Assembly (NCBI GenBank): GCA_964422065.1
Contig: CAYQZW010000007.1
Location: 1 to 35,696, forward strand
Length of the DNA: 35,696 bases
Origin: S141-55 sp964422065
Lineage (GTDB): Bacteria > Hydrothermota > Hydrothermia > WGAB01
Direction of reading: 5' to 3'
Shown: positions 1 to 7,214 of the stretch, piece after piece
Numbering within the stretch: the stretch's first letter is position 1
Layout: each line of letters opens with the position of its first letter
Program-made: the position numbers and the translations under genes
Notes under the pieces: generated by a model
Told to the model about the DNA's origin: nothing
The model's input: only the letters and a program-made list of their open reading frames with translations
Database searches by the model: none

Positions 1-983
1 CCTTCGTCATCCAGGACGGTTAGGGTGATCTCTTCCGGCCAGTGTTCTGGGGGCTGCGCTTCTTCAAGGTCCTTGGGGAGAACAGCCAATTGGGCCATCA
101 GACTCGCGAATTCCAAGTCCCGGAAGATGGGGAAAAGGATTTTTCGGTCCATGGGGCGGAGTTTGAGCTCTTCGATCGAGAGGTCGAGAGGAGCCTGGGT
201 TTCCAACGTGGCGAGGGTTTTGGAGTCGAGAATTTGTTTCTGAATCTCGGGCTTTGCGAGGAGTGTCCGAAGACTCTTCTTCGGAACCTCATCCGCGTGT
301 TGGAGTAGGGTTTCGACATTCCCAAATTGTTGAATGAGGGCTCGAGCGGTCTTTTCTCCAACGCCGGGTACACCGGGGATGTTGTCAATTGCGTCGCCTT
401 CCAAAGCCAGAAGGTCGGGGATCTGGTGGGGCTGGACCCCTTTTCGTTCGACAACGGTTTCCGGTGTGTAATAGACGTCTTTTTTCGGGCGGGTATCCAA
501 GACATGGATATGGTCCGAGACGATCTGGAGAAGGTCTTTGTCAGAGGTGAGGATGAGGACTTGAAAGCCTTTTGCCTCGGCCCTTTTGGCCAGTGTTGCC
601 AGAAGATCATCCGCCTCGTAGCCTGGGAGTTCCAGAACGGGGAATCCCAGTCCTTTTGCGACTTCTCGAATGATCCCCAATTGTCGCACCAGTTCATCCG
701 GGGCCTTGGGGCGGTCAGCCTTGTACTCTTGATACATTTCGTGTCGGAAGGTTGGGCCTTTGGCATCGAAGACCACGGCGCCGTATGAAGGGTGATACTC
801 CCGCAGGAGTTTGAGGACGGAGTTGGTAAAAGCAAAGACGGCCGAGGTGTTCTCCCCTTTGGAGTTTCGAAGTGGGTTCTTTTGGAAGGCGAAAAAGGCC
901 CGGTAGGCCAAAGAACTCCCGTCGATCAGGACCAAGAGGGGTGTCTCTTCTTTGTGTTGGAACAGGAACGATGAACTTTGCAC
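1..983 (-). CDS. polA: DNA polymerase I, N-terminal part (5'-3' exonuclease domain)
   Basis: The first 327 residues are visible; the gene runs off the left edge. It matches the 5'-3' exonuclease (FEN-like) domain of DNA polymerase I, which removes RNA primers and damaged strands in replication and repair. Visible landmarks are LLVLIDGSSLAYRAFF with metal-ligand D21, D73 in VVFDAKG, the acidic cluster E123-A-D125-D126, TSDKD near 146-150, and the helix-hairpin-helix IPGVPGVGEKTA. After about residue 290 the chain continues toward the 3'-5' exonuclease-like region (PEEITLTVLDDE), which favours full PolA over a stand-alone exonuclease. The start is GTG at 983. It has no Shine-Dalgarno, but a consensus promoter ends 7 nt upstream, so the mRNA is probably leaderless. 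The gene is divergent from the ribosomal operon. Confidence 0.92.
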   Translation of the reverse strand, partial: MQSSSFLFQHKEETPLLVLIDGSSLAYRAFFAFQKNPLRNSKGENTSAVFAFTNSVLKLLREYHPSYGAVVFDAKGPTFRHEMYQEYKADRPKAPDELVRQLGIIREVAKGLGFPVLELPGYEADDLLATLAKRAEAKGFQVLILTSDKDLLQIVSDHIHVLDTRPKKDVYYTPETVVERKGVQPHQIPDLLALEGDAIDNIPGVPGVGEKTARALIQQFGNVETLLQHADEVPKKSLRTLLAKPEIQKQILDSKTLATLETQAPLDLSIEELKLRPMDRKILFPIFRDLEFASLMAQLAVLPKDLEEAQPPEHWPEEITLTVLDDE

Positions 984-1019
984 GGTGGGGATTATAGCCA
1001 AGCAGAATCCCGGATGCAA
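984..1019 (-). promoter_or_regulatory. polA promoter, predicted leaderless
   Basis: On the minus strand, TTGCAT (1019-1014), a 17-nt spacer and TATAAT (996-991) form a near-consensus sigma-70 promoter. The GTG start at 983 lies 7 nt past the -10 box, so transcription should begin within a base or two of the start codon and leave no room for a ribosome binding site. Confidence 0.75.
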
Positions 1020-1092
1020 GGAGAGATTCACCGGGCCGTTGTAATTGGGAGGAAGAGCATGTAAAATATGAGCCTGAATTTGCCTCCTTTTG

Positions 1093-1121
1093 TTGACAGG
1101 GTTTTCCCAAACGGTTAAAAT
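1093..1121 (+). promoter_or_regulatory. Promoter of the alpha ribosomal operon
   Basis: TTGACA (1093-1098), a 17-nt spacer and TAAAAT (1116-1121) sit upstream of rpmJ. A GGAGG ribosome binding site follows at 1145-1149, 8 nt before the rpmJ ATG, so this transcript has a normal leader. It should drive rpmJ through rplQ. Confidence 0.8.
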
Positions 1122-1157
1122 TTTCACCCTTTTTCAAAGGGGCTGGAGGTTATTTCC

Positions 1158-1271
1158 ATGAAAGTACGGTCTTCAGTGAAAAAAATCTGTAACAAATGCA
1201 AGATCATCCGCCGGAAAGGCGTCGTGATGGTCATTTGTGAAAATCCGAAACACAAACAGAGGCAGGGATAA
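1158..1271 (+). CDS. rpmJ: 50S ribosomal protein L36
   Basis: This 37-residue protein of the large ribosomal subunit starts MKVRSSVKKICNKCK and is full length for the family. It keeps the zinc ligands C11, C14, C27 and H32 (C-x2-C...C-x4-H), so it is the zinc-binding form. GGAGG lies 8 nt upstream of the ATG. It is the first gene of the rpmJ-rpsM-rpsK-rpsD-rpoA-rplQ operon and is followed by rpsM after 3 nt. In many bacteria infA (and often map, adk, secY) precedes rpmJ; here the upstream neighbour is divergent polA, so the operon has been split from the spc cluster. Confidence 0.96.
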   Translation: MKVRSSVKKICNKCKIIRRKGVVMVICENPKHKQRQG

Positions 1272-1274
1272 GGT

Positions 1275-1643
1275 ATGGCACGAATTGCAGGTGTAGATAT
1301 TCCGCGCAACAAGCCGGTTTTTATCAGTTTGACCTATATCTTTGGGATTGGCCGTTCTACATCCCAGAAGATCCTTCAGGCGACAGGGATTGATCCCCAC
1401 AAGCGGGTGAAGGACCTGACCCCTGAAGAGGTGACCAAACTCCGTGCAGAGGTTGAGAAATACAAGGTTGAAGGTGCGCTCCGTGCGGAAATTCAACGGA
1501 ACATCAAGCGACTGATTGACATTGGATGTTATCGAGGGCTTCGGCATCAACAGGGCTTGCCGGTCCGGGGGCAGCGGACCCGTCACAATGCCCGGACCCG
1601 GAAAGGCCCTCGAGGCAACATCTTTAAAAGGAAGAAGAAATAA
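1275..1643 (+). CDS. rpsM: 30S ribosomal protein S13
   Basis: This is the 122-residue S13, located in the head of the small subunit, where it contacts the P-site tRNA and 5S/L5 bridge elements. It begins MARIAGVDIPRNKPVFISLTYIFGIG, carries the helix-turn-helix-containing N-terminal domain, and ends in the basic tail GQRTRHNARTRKGPRGNIFKRKKK typical of the family. The ATG is 3 nt after the rpmJ stop with only a weak AGG-type ribosome binding site. It is second in the alpha operon, and rpsK follows after 5 nt. Confidence 0.98.
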   Translation: MARIAGVDIPRNKPVFISLTYIFGIGRSTSQKILQATGIDPHKRVKDLTPEEVTKLRAEVEKYKVEGALRAEIQRNIKRLIDIGCYRGLRHQQGLPVRGQRTRHNARTRKGPRGNIFKRKKK

Positions 1644-1648
1644 GAGCC

Positions 1649-2038
1649 ATGGCCAGGAGACCCGTTAAAAAGAAGAAAAGAGCCAAAAAGGTTGAGCCGT
1701 TAGCGATTGCACATATTCAGTCCACTTTCAACAACACCATTATTACGATTACAGACCTTCAGGGCAATACCATCACCTGGGCGTCTGCAGGGACGGTAGG
1801 CTTTACGGGCACGCGGAAGGGTACGCCCTTTGCTGCAAGTCGTGCAGCAGAAAAGGCCGCAAAGGATGCTCGCGACTTGGGAGTCCAGAAGGTGGAAGTC
1901 CACGTCAAGGGCCCGGGATTGGGGCGTGAGGCCGCGATCCGGTCTCTGCAGGCTGCTGGACTCCAGGTGATTGCAATTAAAGATGTGACACCGATTCCCC
2001 ACAACGGATGTCGTCCACCGAAACGGAGGAGGGTATAA
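1649..2038 (+). CDS. rpsK: 30S ribosomal protein S11
   Basis: This is the 129-residue S11 of the small-subunit platform. It has a basic N-terminal extension (RRPVKKKKRAKKV), then the core IAHIQSTFNNTIITITD, and the conserved C-terminus DVTPIPHNGCRPPKRRRV. Length and sequence are ordinary for the family. It sits between rpsM and rpsD in the standard alpha-operon order. Confidence 0.98.
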   Translation: MARRPVKKKKRAKKVEPLAIAHIQSTFNNTIITITDLQGNTITWASAGTVGFTGTRKGTPFAASRAAEKAAKDARDLGVQKVEVHVKGPGLGREAAIRSLQAAGLQVIAIKDVTPIPHNGCRPPKRRRV

Positions 2039-2043
2039 GACCG

Positions 2044-2676
2044 ATGGCACGGTATACGGGGCCGAAATGCAAACTCTGCCGAAGGGAAGGAGAAAAACTC
2101 TTCCTCAAGGGCGATCGGTGCTTTACCGACAAATGTGCGTTTGAGCGACGGCGGTATCCGCCGGGCATGCATGGACCCACTCGACGTCGCCAGAAACTCT
2201 CTATTTACGGCTTACAGTTGCGAGAAAAGCAGAAGGTGAAACGGATCTACGGGGTCTTGGAGACCCAATTCCGGCGGTACTTCGAAATGGCGCGGACCAT
2301 GGGCGGGAACACGGGCGAAAACCTACTGTCCATTCTGGAACGGCGGTTGGATAATGTGGTGTATCAGTTGGGCTTTGCACAGAGTCGAGCCCAGGCCCGG
2401 CAATTTGTTGCCCATGGACACGTTCTGGTCAACGGCAGGAAGGTCGATATCCCCTCGTTTCTGGTGAATGTCGGGGATGTCATTAGTCTCAAGGAAAAAA
2501 TCCGAAACAATCCAGCGGTCCAGGCGGCATTGACCTCCAAGGACCCGAATCAGGTGCCGGCCTGGCTTTCCCTCAACAAAGAAAAATACGAGGGCAAAGT
2601 CTTGCGCCTGCCGGTCCGTGAAGATATTACACACCCGATCAAAGAACGTTTGATCGTGGAGTTGTACTCCAAGTGA
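2044..2676 (+). CDS. rpsD: 30S ribosomal protein S4
   Basis: This is the 210-residue S4, a primary 16S rRNA-binding protein that nucleates assembly of the 5' domain and often acts as translational repressor of this operon. I chose the ATG at 2044 (MARYTGPKCKLCRREG) because it matches the family N-terminus and has GGAGGG about 12-17 nt upstream. A longer in-frame start at 2008 would overlap rpsK by 31 nt. C9, C12, C26 and C31 form a four-cysteine zinc site (the C+ form). The S4 RNA-binding domain spans roughly residues 95-160 (RLDNVVYQLGFAQSRAQARQ). rpoA follows. Confidence 0.97.
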   Translation: MARYTGPKCKLCRREGEKLFLKGDRCFTDKCAFERRRYPPGMHGPTRRRQKLSIYGLQLREKQKVKRIYGVLETQFRRYFEMARTMGGNTGENLLSILERRLDNVVYQLGFAQSRAQARQFVAHGHVLVNGRKVDIPSFLVNVGDVISLKEKIRNNPAVQAALTSKDPNQVPAWLSLNKEKYEGKVLRLPVREDITHPIKERLIVELYSK

Positions 2677-2687
2677 GGAGAGAGACG

Positions 2688-3689
2688 ATGATCCGAGAGT
2701 TTACGATTCCCAGAGGTGTTCAGGCCGTTGAAGAGACCGACACCTACGGGAAGTACATTTTCATGCCTTTGGAAAAGGGATATGGGGCCACCGTGGGGAA
2801 CGCCCTGCGACGGGTCCTGCTTTCTTCCATCCCGGGCGCGAGTATTGTAGCTGTGAATATCCGCGGTGTGCCTCACGAGTTCACGACGATCGAAGGGGTC
2901 CTGGAAGATGTCCCCGATATCATCCTGAACCTCAAACGTGTCCGGATTCGCTATGACGGCAATGAATCCCAAGTTACGGCCCGAATTCAAAAATCCGGAA
3001 AAGGCGAGATCCGAGCAGGAGACATCGAGGCCTCGAGTGACATTGAGGTGATCAACAAAGACCAACTCATCGCCACCCTGACATCCGACGATGCCTCCTT
3101 TGAGGCTGATCTCATCGTGGCGAAGGGCCGAGGGTATATCCCAGCCGAGGAGTACCCCCAAGACCTTTATCCAGAGGGCTATATCTTCCTGGACGGCCTC
3201 TTTTCCCCGGTGACCAAGGTCAACTTTACGGTGGAGAACGTTCGGGTCAAAGAGCGGACCGACTTCGAGAAACTGACCCTGGAGATTTGGACAGACGGCA
3301 CGATTACTCCGGGCGACGCCTTCCGCGAGGCAGTCCGGATTCTCATCGAGATCTTCCAGCGTCTCCTTCGACGGGTGACCGGCCCCTTGATCGAGCGGGG
3401 CCTCTCCTTTGAGGAACGGGAGCGGATTAAGTCCTTGCTTTTAAGAGACATTGAGTTTCTTGAACTCTCGGTGAGAACCATCACGTGTCTCCGGGAGGAA
3501 GGCATTAAGAGTGTCGCCGACTTGGTCTCTCGAACCCGTGAGGAGATGCTGAAAATCAAAAACTTTGGCGAGAAATCTCTTGAGGAGCTAGAATCGAAAT
3601 TGTCGGAGTTAGGCCTGTACTTTGGCATGGATGTCTCACAATATTTAGAGGAGTGGGCGAAAGATGAGACACAGGAAAAAGACACGTAA
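2688..3689 (+). CDS. rpoA: DNA-directed RNA polymerase subunit alpha
   Basis: This 333-residue alpha subunit assembles RNA polymerase and binds promoter UP elements and activators. The N-terminal dimerization domain (about residues 1-230) includes GYGATVGNALRRVLLSSIPG. The C-terminal domain (about 255-320) includes the helix-hairpin-helix-type IKNFGEKSLEELESKL. The ATG at 2688 (MIREFTIPRG) is preferred over the in-frame start at 2673 because GAGGAGAG lies just upstream and the sequence fits family N-termini. The 3' end overlaps rplQ by 26 nt. The C-terminal tail (AKDETQEKDT) is unremarkable. Confidence 0.97.
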   Translation: MIREFTIPRGVQAVEETDTYGKYIFMPLEKGYGATVGNALRRVLLSSIPGASIVAVNIRGVPHEFTTIEGVLEDVPDIILNLKRVRIRYDGNESQVTARIQKSGKGEIRAGDIEASSDIEVINKDQLIATLTSDDASFEADLIVAKGRGYIPAEEYPQDLYPEGYIFLDGLFSPVTKVNFTVENVRVKERTDFEKLTLEIWTDGTITPGDAFREAVRILIEIFQRLLRRVTGPLIERGLSFEERERIKSLLLRDIEFLELSVRTITCLREEGIKSVADLVSRTREEMLKIKNFGEKSLEELESKLSELGLYFGMDVSQYLEEWAKDETQEKDT

Positions 3690-4029
3690 ACTGGGACGCG
3701 ATGCAGAACACCGAAAGGCGATGCTTCGGAATCAGGTCATCTCGTTGTTGATGCACGGTCGGATTGAGACGACTCTGGCGAAGGCCAAAGAAACCCGGAA
3801 GGTGGCTGAACGCATGATCACGCTTGGCAAACGAGGGGATCTCCATGCCCGCCGTCTCGCCCGACGGTTCCTTGTGGATCGAAAAGTCACCAACTACCTT
3901 TTCGATAAAATCGCCCCCCTCTTTAAAGACGTCAATGGGGGGTATACCCGGATTTATCGGCTGGGGGTCCGTCGTGGAGACGGCGCCCAAATGGCTATCC
4001 TCGAATTGACCCAGCGCCCGGAATCTTAG
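3664..4029 (+). CDS. rplQ: 50S ribosomal protein L17
   Basis: This is the 121-residue L17 of the large subunit. It starts MRHRKKTRKLGRDAEHRKAM and has the typical LRNQVISLLMHGRIETTLAKAKE core and C-terminal YTRIYRLGVRRGDGAQMAILEL. The start lies inside the last 26 nt of rpoA, with GAGGAG about 10 nt upstream within rpoA, so translation is probably coupled. It is the last gene of the alpha operon. No clear T-rich terminator follows, only a weak 7-bp inverted repeat at 4051-4087. Confidence 0.97.
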   Translation: MRHRKKTRKLGRDAEHRKAMLRNQVISLLMHGRIETTLAKAKETRKVAERMITLGKRGDLHARRLARRFLVDRKVTNYLFDKIAPLFKDVNGGYTRIYRLGVRRGDGAQMAILELTQRPES

Positions 4030-4087
4030 TGGTTTTTGATTGAATTCCTCGGACGGCATAAGCATGTGAACGGGACGGAAGCCGTCC

Positions 4088-4116
4088 TTGACATTTTTCC
4101 CGTTCCTCTTTAAAAC
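4088..4116 (+). promoter_or_regulatory. Promoter of the DUF1571 gene, predicted leaderless
   Basis: TTGACA (4088-4093), a 17-nt spacer and TAAAAC (4111-4116) precede the ATG at 4123 by only 6 nt. There is no purine-rich ribosome binding site. Transcription is therefore expected to start at or next to the ATG. Confidence 0.7.
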
Positions 4117-4122
4117 AGCCTC

Positions 4123-4758
4123 ATGATGATGACCTACCTTTTGACATTGGCCGTTGTCCTTGGGATGACACCGGACAGCCTGTTGACCCAAATCCAAAGC
4201 AGGCTGTCTGAGATCCGCGATTACACCTGCACTTTCGAGAGTTACGAGCGCTTGGACAAGAAGACCCAGGACCGCACTTATGAGTTCAAGTACATGGCTC
4301 CGGGGTGGATCCGCATGAAGATCATCAAAGGCGACAACAAAGGGGCGGAAGTTGCCTATAATCCGGAAACAAAGAAGGTCCGTGCTCACAAGGGAGGACT
4401 CCTGTCCGCCATTAAGTTGACCTTAGACCCTTCGGACAAGAAAGTCACCTCCTTGCGCGGCTACAAAATCACGGACGCCCCATTTCCCGCATTAATCGAG
4501 ATGCTTCAAGAGGCGCTCCAAGACGCTGGAAATGCCACCGTCACCCAAGAGGGAGAGCAGTGGGTCTTGGTAATCGACCAAATCCAGCATCCCGACAACT
4601 TCCACGGAACCTCGAAGTTCGAGGTCAAGATCGGGACCGATGACCTCTTCCCCCGGGAGGTTCTCCAATACGACGCCGAGGGGAACCTCATCAAGCGTCT
4701 GACATATCAGAACATCAAGGTAAACGTGGGACTGAGCCAAGAGGACTTTCGGATGTAG
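4123..4758 (+). CDS. DUF1571 / LolA-like periplasmic protein
   Basis: This 211-residue protein has a short hydrophobic N-terminus (about residues 3-15), probably a signal sequence. The remainder resembles the DUF1571 family, whose members have a LolA/LolB-like fold used to carry or sense lipids or lipoproteins in diderm periplasms. Family-like stretches are FKYMAPGWIRMKIIKGDNKGAEVAYNPETKKVRAHKGG and the late PREVLQYDAEGNLIKR. No catalytic residues are evident. It follows the ribosomal operon but has its own promoter and probably starts a second unit with trmB and downstream genes. The family match is from memory of the motif pattern; a direct role in lipoprotein transport is inference. Confidence 0.7.
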   Translation: MMMTYLLTLAVVLGMTPDSLLTQIQSRLSEIRDYTCTFESYERLDKKTQDRTYEFKYMAPGWIRMKIIKGDNKGAEVAYNPETKKVRAHKGGLLSAIKLTLDPSDKKVTSLRGYKITDAPFPALIEMLQEALQDAGNATVTQEGEQWVLVIDQIQHPDNFHGTSKFEVKIGTDDLFPREVLQYDAEGNLIKRLTYQNIKVNVGLSQEDFRM

Positions 4759-4790
4759 GCTCGATCCCAAACGATCCGCCCGGGTTTCCA

Positions 4791-5795
4791 ATGACAAAGA
4801 AAGGAGAGGGGGCGACATTTCGTCTATCTTCAGGATACCTGGACTGGAGAACACTGCCCTTCCCGGTTCCATGGACCCAGGCCTTTGAGATCCCCGGTCC
4901 GGTTTGGGTGGAGATCGGCTTTGGCTCCGGCGAATTCCTGGAACATCTTGTCCGGGAGACGCCCGATGCTTTAGTGATCGGCTTTGAGGTTTCCGAGACC
5001 AGTATTTCCCGGGCGTTGCGTCGACTCCAACACATTCCCGAGGCCCATTTCGCACTCCTCCACATGGATGCGCGTGCAGGGCTCCAGCACCTTTTTGACA
5101 CCTCTTCCATTGACACGATTTGGGTTAATTTTCCCGACCCCTGGCCCAAAAAGCGTCACGAAAGACGCCGACTCTTTTATCCCCCATTCTGGGCGCTGGT
5201 CGCGTCCCGGCTTAAAATTGGGGGTGCGCTCCGGCTCTATACAGACGAAGAGCCCTATCTCCACTGGATCCTGGAGCAAAGTCGTGAGGTCCCCGAACTT
5301 CATGTCCAATGGACCCTCACGGATGCCTATCCGCGGACCCGATATGCCCGAAAGTGGGAATCGGAGCGGAAGCCGATTTTTTACCTCGAGGCCAAGAAAG
5401 TCCGTGAAGCCCCTTATAATTTCCCGTGCTTACCCAAGGATGAGACCATGCCCAATGTAGTGCTAAAACCACCAAAGGGACAGCGGTTGTCCGATCTTGT
5501 TGAGGGGATCGGGCCCATGAGAACCAGTGGGGGGATTGACCTGGTGGTGCCTAAGGCCTATCTTTCCGTCGATGGCCGTGAGGCACTCTTTGAGGTTTTT
5601 TTGAAAGAACAGGGGCTGGAACAGCGGTATTTTGTTGTAGCCCGAGAGATGAGAGAAAAAATTGTGGTTCGGATTCACGATGCGACCCGCGTCGCCGCTA
5701 CCCCGGGCGTCAAAATGAGTGTAAGACTCATCGGCGATCAATTTCAACGAAGGGGATGTGAAGTTCTGCGTTCGACTGTGGAGGTCATTCGATGA
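4791..5795 (+). CDS. trmB: tRNA (guanine46-N7)-methyltransferase with C-terminal extension
   Basis: TrmB makes m7G46 in the tRNA variable loop using S-adenosylmethionine. The class I methyltransferase core covers about residues 15-205. The SAM-binding motif EIGFGSGEF is at 41-49, the catalytic-region NFPDPWPKKRH at 113-123, and the late conserved YARKWESERKPIFYLEAKK closes the core. At 334 residues it is over 100 longer than E. coli-type TrmB. The extra C-terminal domain (about 215-334) resembles the extension described for TrmB of thermophiles such as Aquifex, where it supports protein stability and tRNA recognition. No strong ribosome binding site precedes the ATG. The stop overlaps the next gene by 4 bp (ATGA). 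Confidence 0.92.
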   Translation: MTKKGEGATFRLSSGYLDWRTLPFPVPWTQAFEIPGPVWVEIGFGSGEFLEHLVRETPDALVIGFEVSETSISRALRRLQHIPEAHFALLHMDARAGLQHLFDTSSIDTIWVNFPDPWPKKRHERRRLFYPPFWALVASRLKIGGALRLYTDEEPYLHWILEQSREVPELHVQWTLTDAYPRTRYARKWESERKPIFYLEAKKVREAPYNFPCLPKDETMPNVVLKPPKGQRLSDLVEGIGPMRTSGGIDLVVPKAYLSVDGREALFEVFLKEQGLEQRYFVVAREMREKIVVRIHDATRVAATPGVKMSVRLIGDQFQRRGCEVLRSTVEVIR

Positions 5796-6136
5796 GATCG
5801 ATTTTAGCGAAATGGGTGCTCAATGCCTTTGCGTTGTGGATTGTCAGTAATGTGATGTCAGGCATCTCGGTCTCTGGGACCTTAGCCGTGTTCGTTGCGG
5901 CCGCCGTAATCGGCTTGGTCAATGCTCTCCTACGACCCATTTTGATCTTTTTGACCATCCCTATCCAGATCCTGACCCTGGGGCTCTTCACTTTCGTGAT
6001 CAACGGGGCTCTGCTCTGGCTGGCCAGCGTTCTGGTCCCAGGTTTTGAAGTCCATGGCTTCTGGACGGCGGTCTTTGGCGCAATCTTCTTGAGTATCGTG
6101 AGCAGCCTATTAAACTACCTGGTGAAGGGCACCTGA
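5792..6136 (+). CDS. Phage holin family / YvlD-like membrane protein
   Basis: This 114-residue, highly hydrophobic protein has about four transmembrane segments. It matches the bacterial YvlD/'phage_holin_4_2' family by the pattern LAKWVLNAFALWIVSNVMSGISVSG, the GLVNALLRPILIFLTIPIQILTLGLFTFVINGALLWLAS core and the terminal SIVSSLLNYLVK. Despite the family name, most members are chromosomal and not holins; they are linked in some bacteria to envelope-stress responses. The start overlaps the trmB stop (ATGA), indicating translational coupling. It is followed 4 nt later by another small membrane protein, and together they may form an envelope-related pair. Confidence 0.8.
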   Translation: MRSILAKWVLNAFALWIVSNVMSGISVSGTLAVFVAAAVIGLVNALLRPILIFLTIPIQILTLGLFTFVINGALLWLASVLVPGFEVHGFWTAVFGAIFLSIVSSLLNYLVKGT

Positions 6137-6140
6137 AGCC

Positions 6141-6392
6141 ATGAAATTCGGACGCTATACTATTGCCATCTTCCTGATCTTCAGTGGAATCCTGTTGCTG
6201 ATGGAGAACTTTGGATGGCTCCGTGCTTATACCTTGAGACAACTCGTTCGGTATTGGCCTGTGATTCTGATCCTCCTCGGCCTCGAGGTGCTGTTGGAGA
6301 GTCGGTTCCTCTGGGTTGTGATCTTCTTGATCCTGTTCTTTGTGGGTTTTTTTGCAGTGGTCATCGTGCGGCTCTACCTTATCCCTTCTTAG
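6141..6392 (+). CDS. Small two-to-three-helix membrane protein (LiaF-N/DUF5668-like)
   Basis: This 83-residue protein is almost entirely hydrophobic. The motif RYTIAIFLIFSGILLLMENFGW, followed by YWPVILILLGLEVLLES, is typical of the transmembrane region shared by LiaI/LiaF-like and DUF5668 proteins, which sense or stabilise the cell envelope. A last helix (WVVIFLILFFVGFFAVVIV) follows. No soluble domain is present, so it is a minimal version. It sits between the YvlD-like gene and pstB. Association with YvlD-like proteins in envelope-stress operons is known in other bacteria; a stress role here is inference. Confidence 0.65.
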   Translation: MKFGRYTIAIFLIFSGILLLMENFGWLRAYTLRQLVRYWPVILILLGLEVLLESRFLWVVIFLILFFVGFFAVVIVRLYLIPS

Positions 6393-6404
6393 GGGAGGAA
6401 CGAC

Positions 6405-7205
6405 ATGGAAGAGACTAAAGTTGTGCAGAACCCTGAGCCCCAAACCACCTTTCGGCCCAAATTCCGGGTCCGGAACCTGAATTTCTATTACGGGAACTTT
6501 CACGCCTTAAAAGATATCAACCTGCTGATCCCAGAGCGACGTGTAACCGCTCTTTTTGGACCTTCGGGCTGTGGAAAAACCACCCTTCTTCGAGTGTTCA
6601 ACCGCATGTACGAACTTGTACCAGGATACCGGATCACAGGAGAGGTCTTTTTGGATGACGAGGACATCCTTCGGCCCGAGGTGAACCCTGTGGAACTGCG
6701 TGCACGGGTTGGGATGGTCTTTCAAAAACCCAATCCCTTCCCCAAATCCATCTATGAGAACGTCGCTTTTGGCTTGAGAATCCGCGGGATCAAGAAGAAA
6801 TCGGAGTTGGATGAACGAGTTGAACGGGCCTTGGTCCAGGCCGCACTCTGGGACGAGGTGAAGGACAAGTTGTTCCAATCTGCGTACGAACTCTCTGGAG
6901 GTCAACAGCAGCGCCTCTGCATTGCCCGAGCCCTGGCGGTGGAACCCGAAGTCCTTTTGTTCGATGAACCCACCAGTGCTTTAGATCCCATCGCTACCGC
7001 TCGGATTGAAGACCTCATTGTGGAAATCGCAAAGTCCATTACGGTAATTTTGGTCACGCACAACATGGGGCAGGCTGCACGGGTCTCCGACTATGCCGCC
7101 TTTCTCTACATGGGCCAACTGATCGAATTCCGCGAGACCCATGAATTGTTTACGCGACCTCGAGAGAAACTCACGGCCGATTATCTCTCCGGCCGATTTG
7201 GCTAA
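6405..7205 (+). CDS. pstB: Phosphate ABC transporter ATP-binding protein
   Basis: This 266-residue ATPase belongs to the PstSCAB phosphate importer. Visible motifs are Walker A GPSGCGKT (52-59), the Q-loop MVFQKPNPFPKSIYENV characteristic of PstB, the ABC signature LSGGQQQRL, Walker B VLLFDEPTSALDP and the H-loop THN. The YGNFHALKDINL lead-in is also PstB-like. GGAGG lies just upstream of the ATG. phoU follows after 9 nt, the usual pairing, but pstS, pstC and pstA are not adjacent. The importer genes must lie elsewhere, or the PstB-PhoU pair acts with another permease. Confidence 0.93.
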   Translation: MEETKVVQNPEPQTTFRPKFRVRNLNFYYGNFHALKDINLLIPERRVTALFGPSGCGKTTLLRVFNRMYELVPGYRITGEVFLDDEDILRPEVNPVELRARVGMVFQKPNPFPKSIYENVAFGLRIRGIKKKSELDERVERALVQAALWDEVKDKLFQSAYELSGGQQQRLCIARALAVEPEVLLFDEPTSALDPIATARIEDLIVEIAKSITVILVTHNMGQAARVSDYAAFLYMGQLIEFRETHELFTRPREKLTADYLSGRFG

Positions 7206-7214
7206 GGAGCTTCT

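Noticed and set aside
98..835. 245-residue minus-strand ORF (and 715-1137) over polA
   Set aside because: They are in a different frame from the PolA exonuclease motifs, with low-complexity Ser/Pro-rich translation, and are shadows of polA.
2008..2043. Upstream in-frame start extending rpsD
   Set aside because: It overlaps rpsK by 31 nt; MARYTGPKC at 2044 matches S4 N-termini and has GGAGGG upstream.
4051..4087. GGACGGC/GCCGTCC inverted repeat after rplQ
   Set aside because: The loop is 23 nt, the stem only 7 bp, and it abuts the -35 of the next promoter; too weak to call a terminator, although T's follow.
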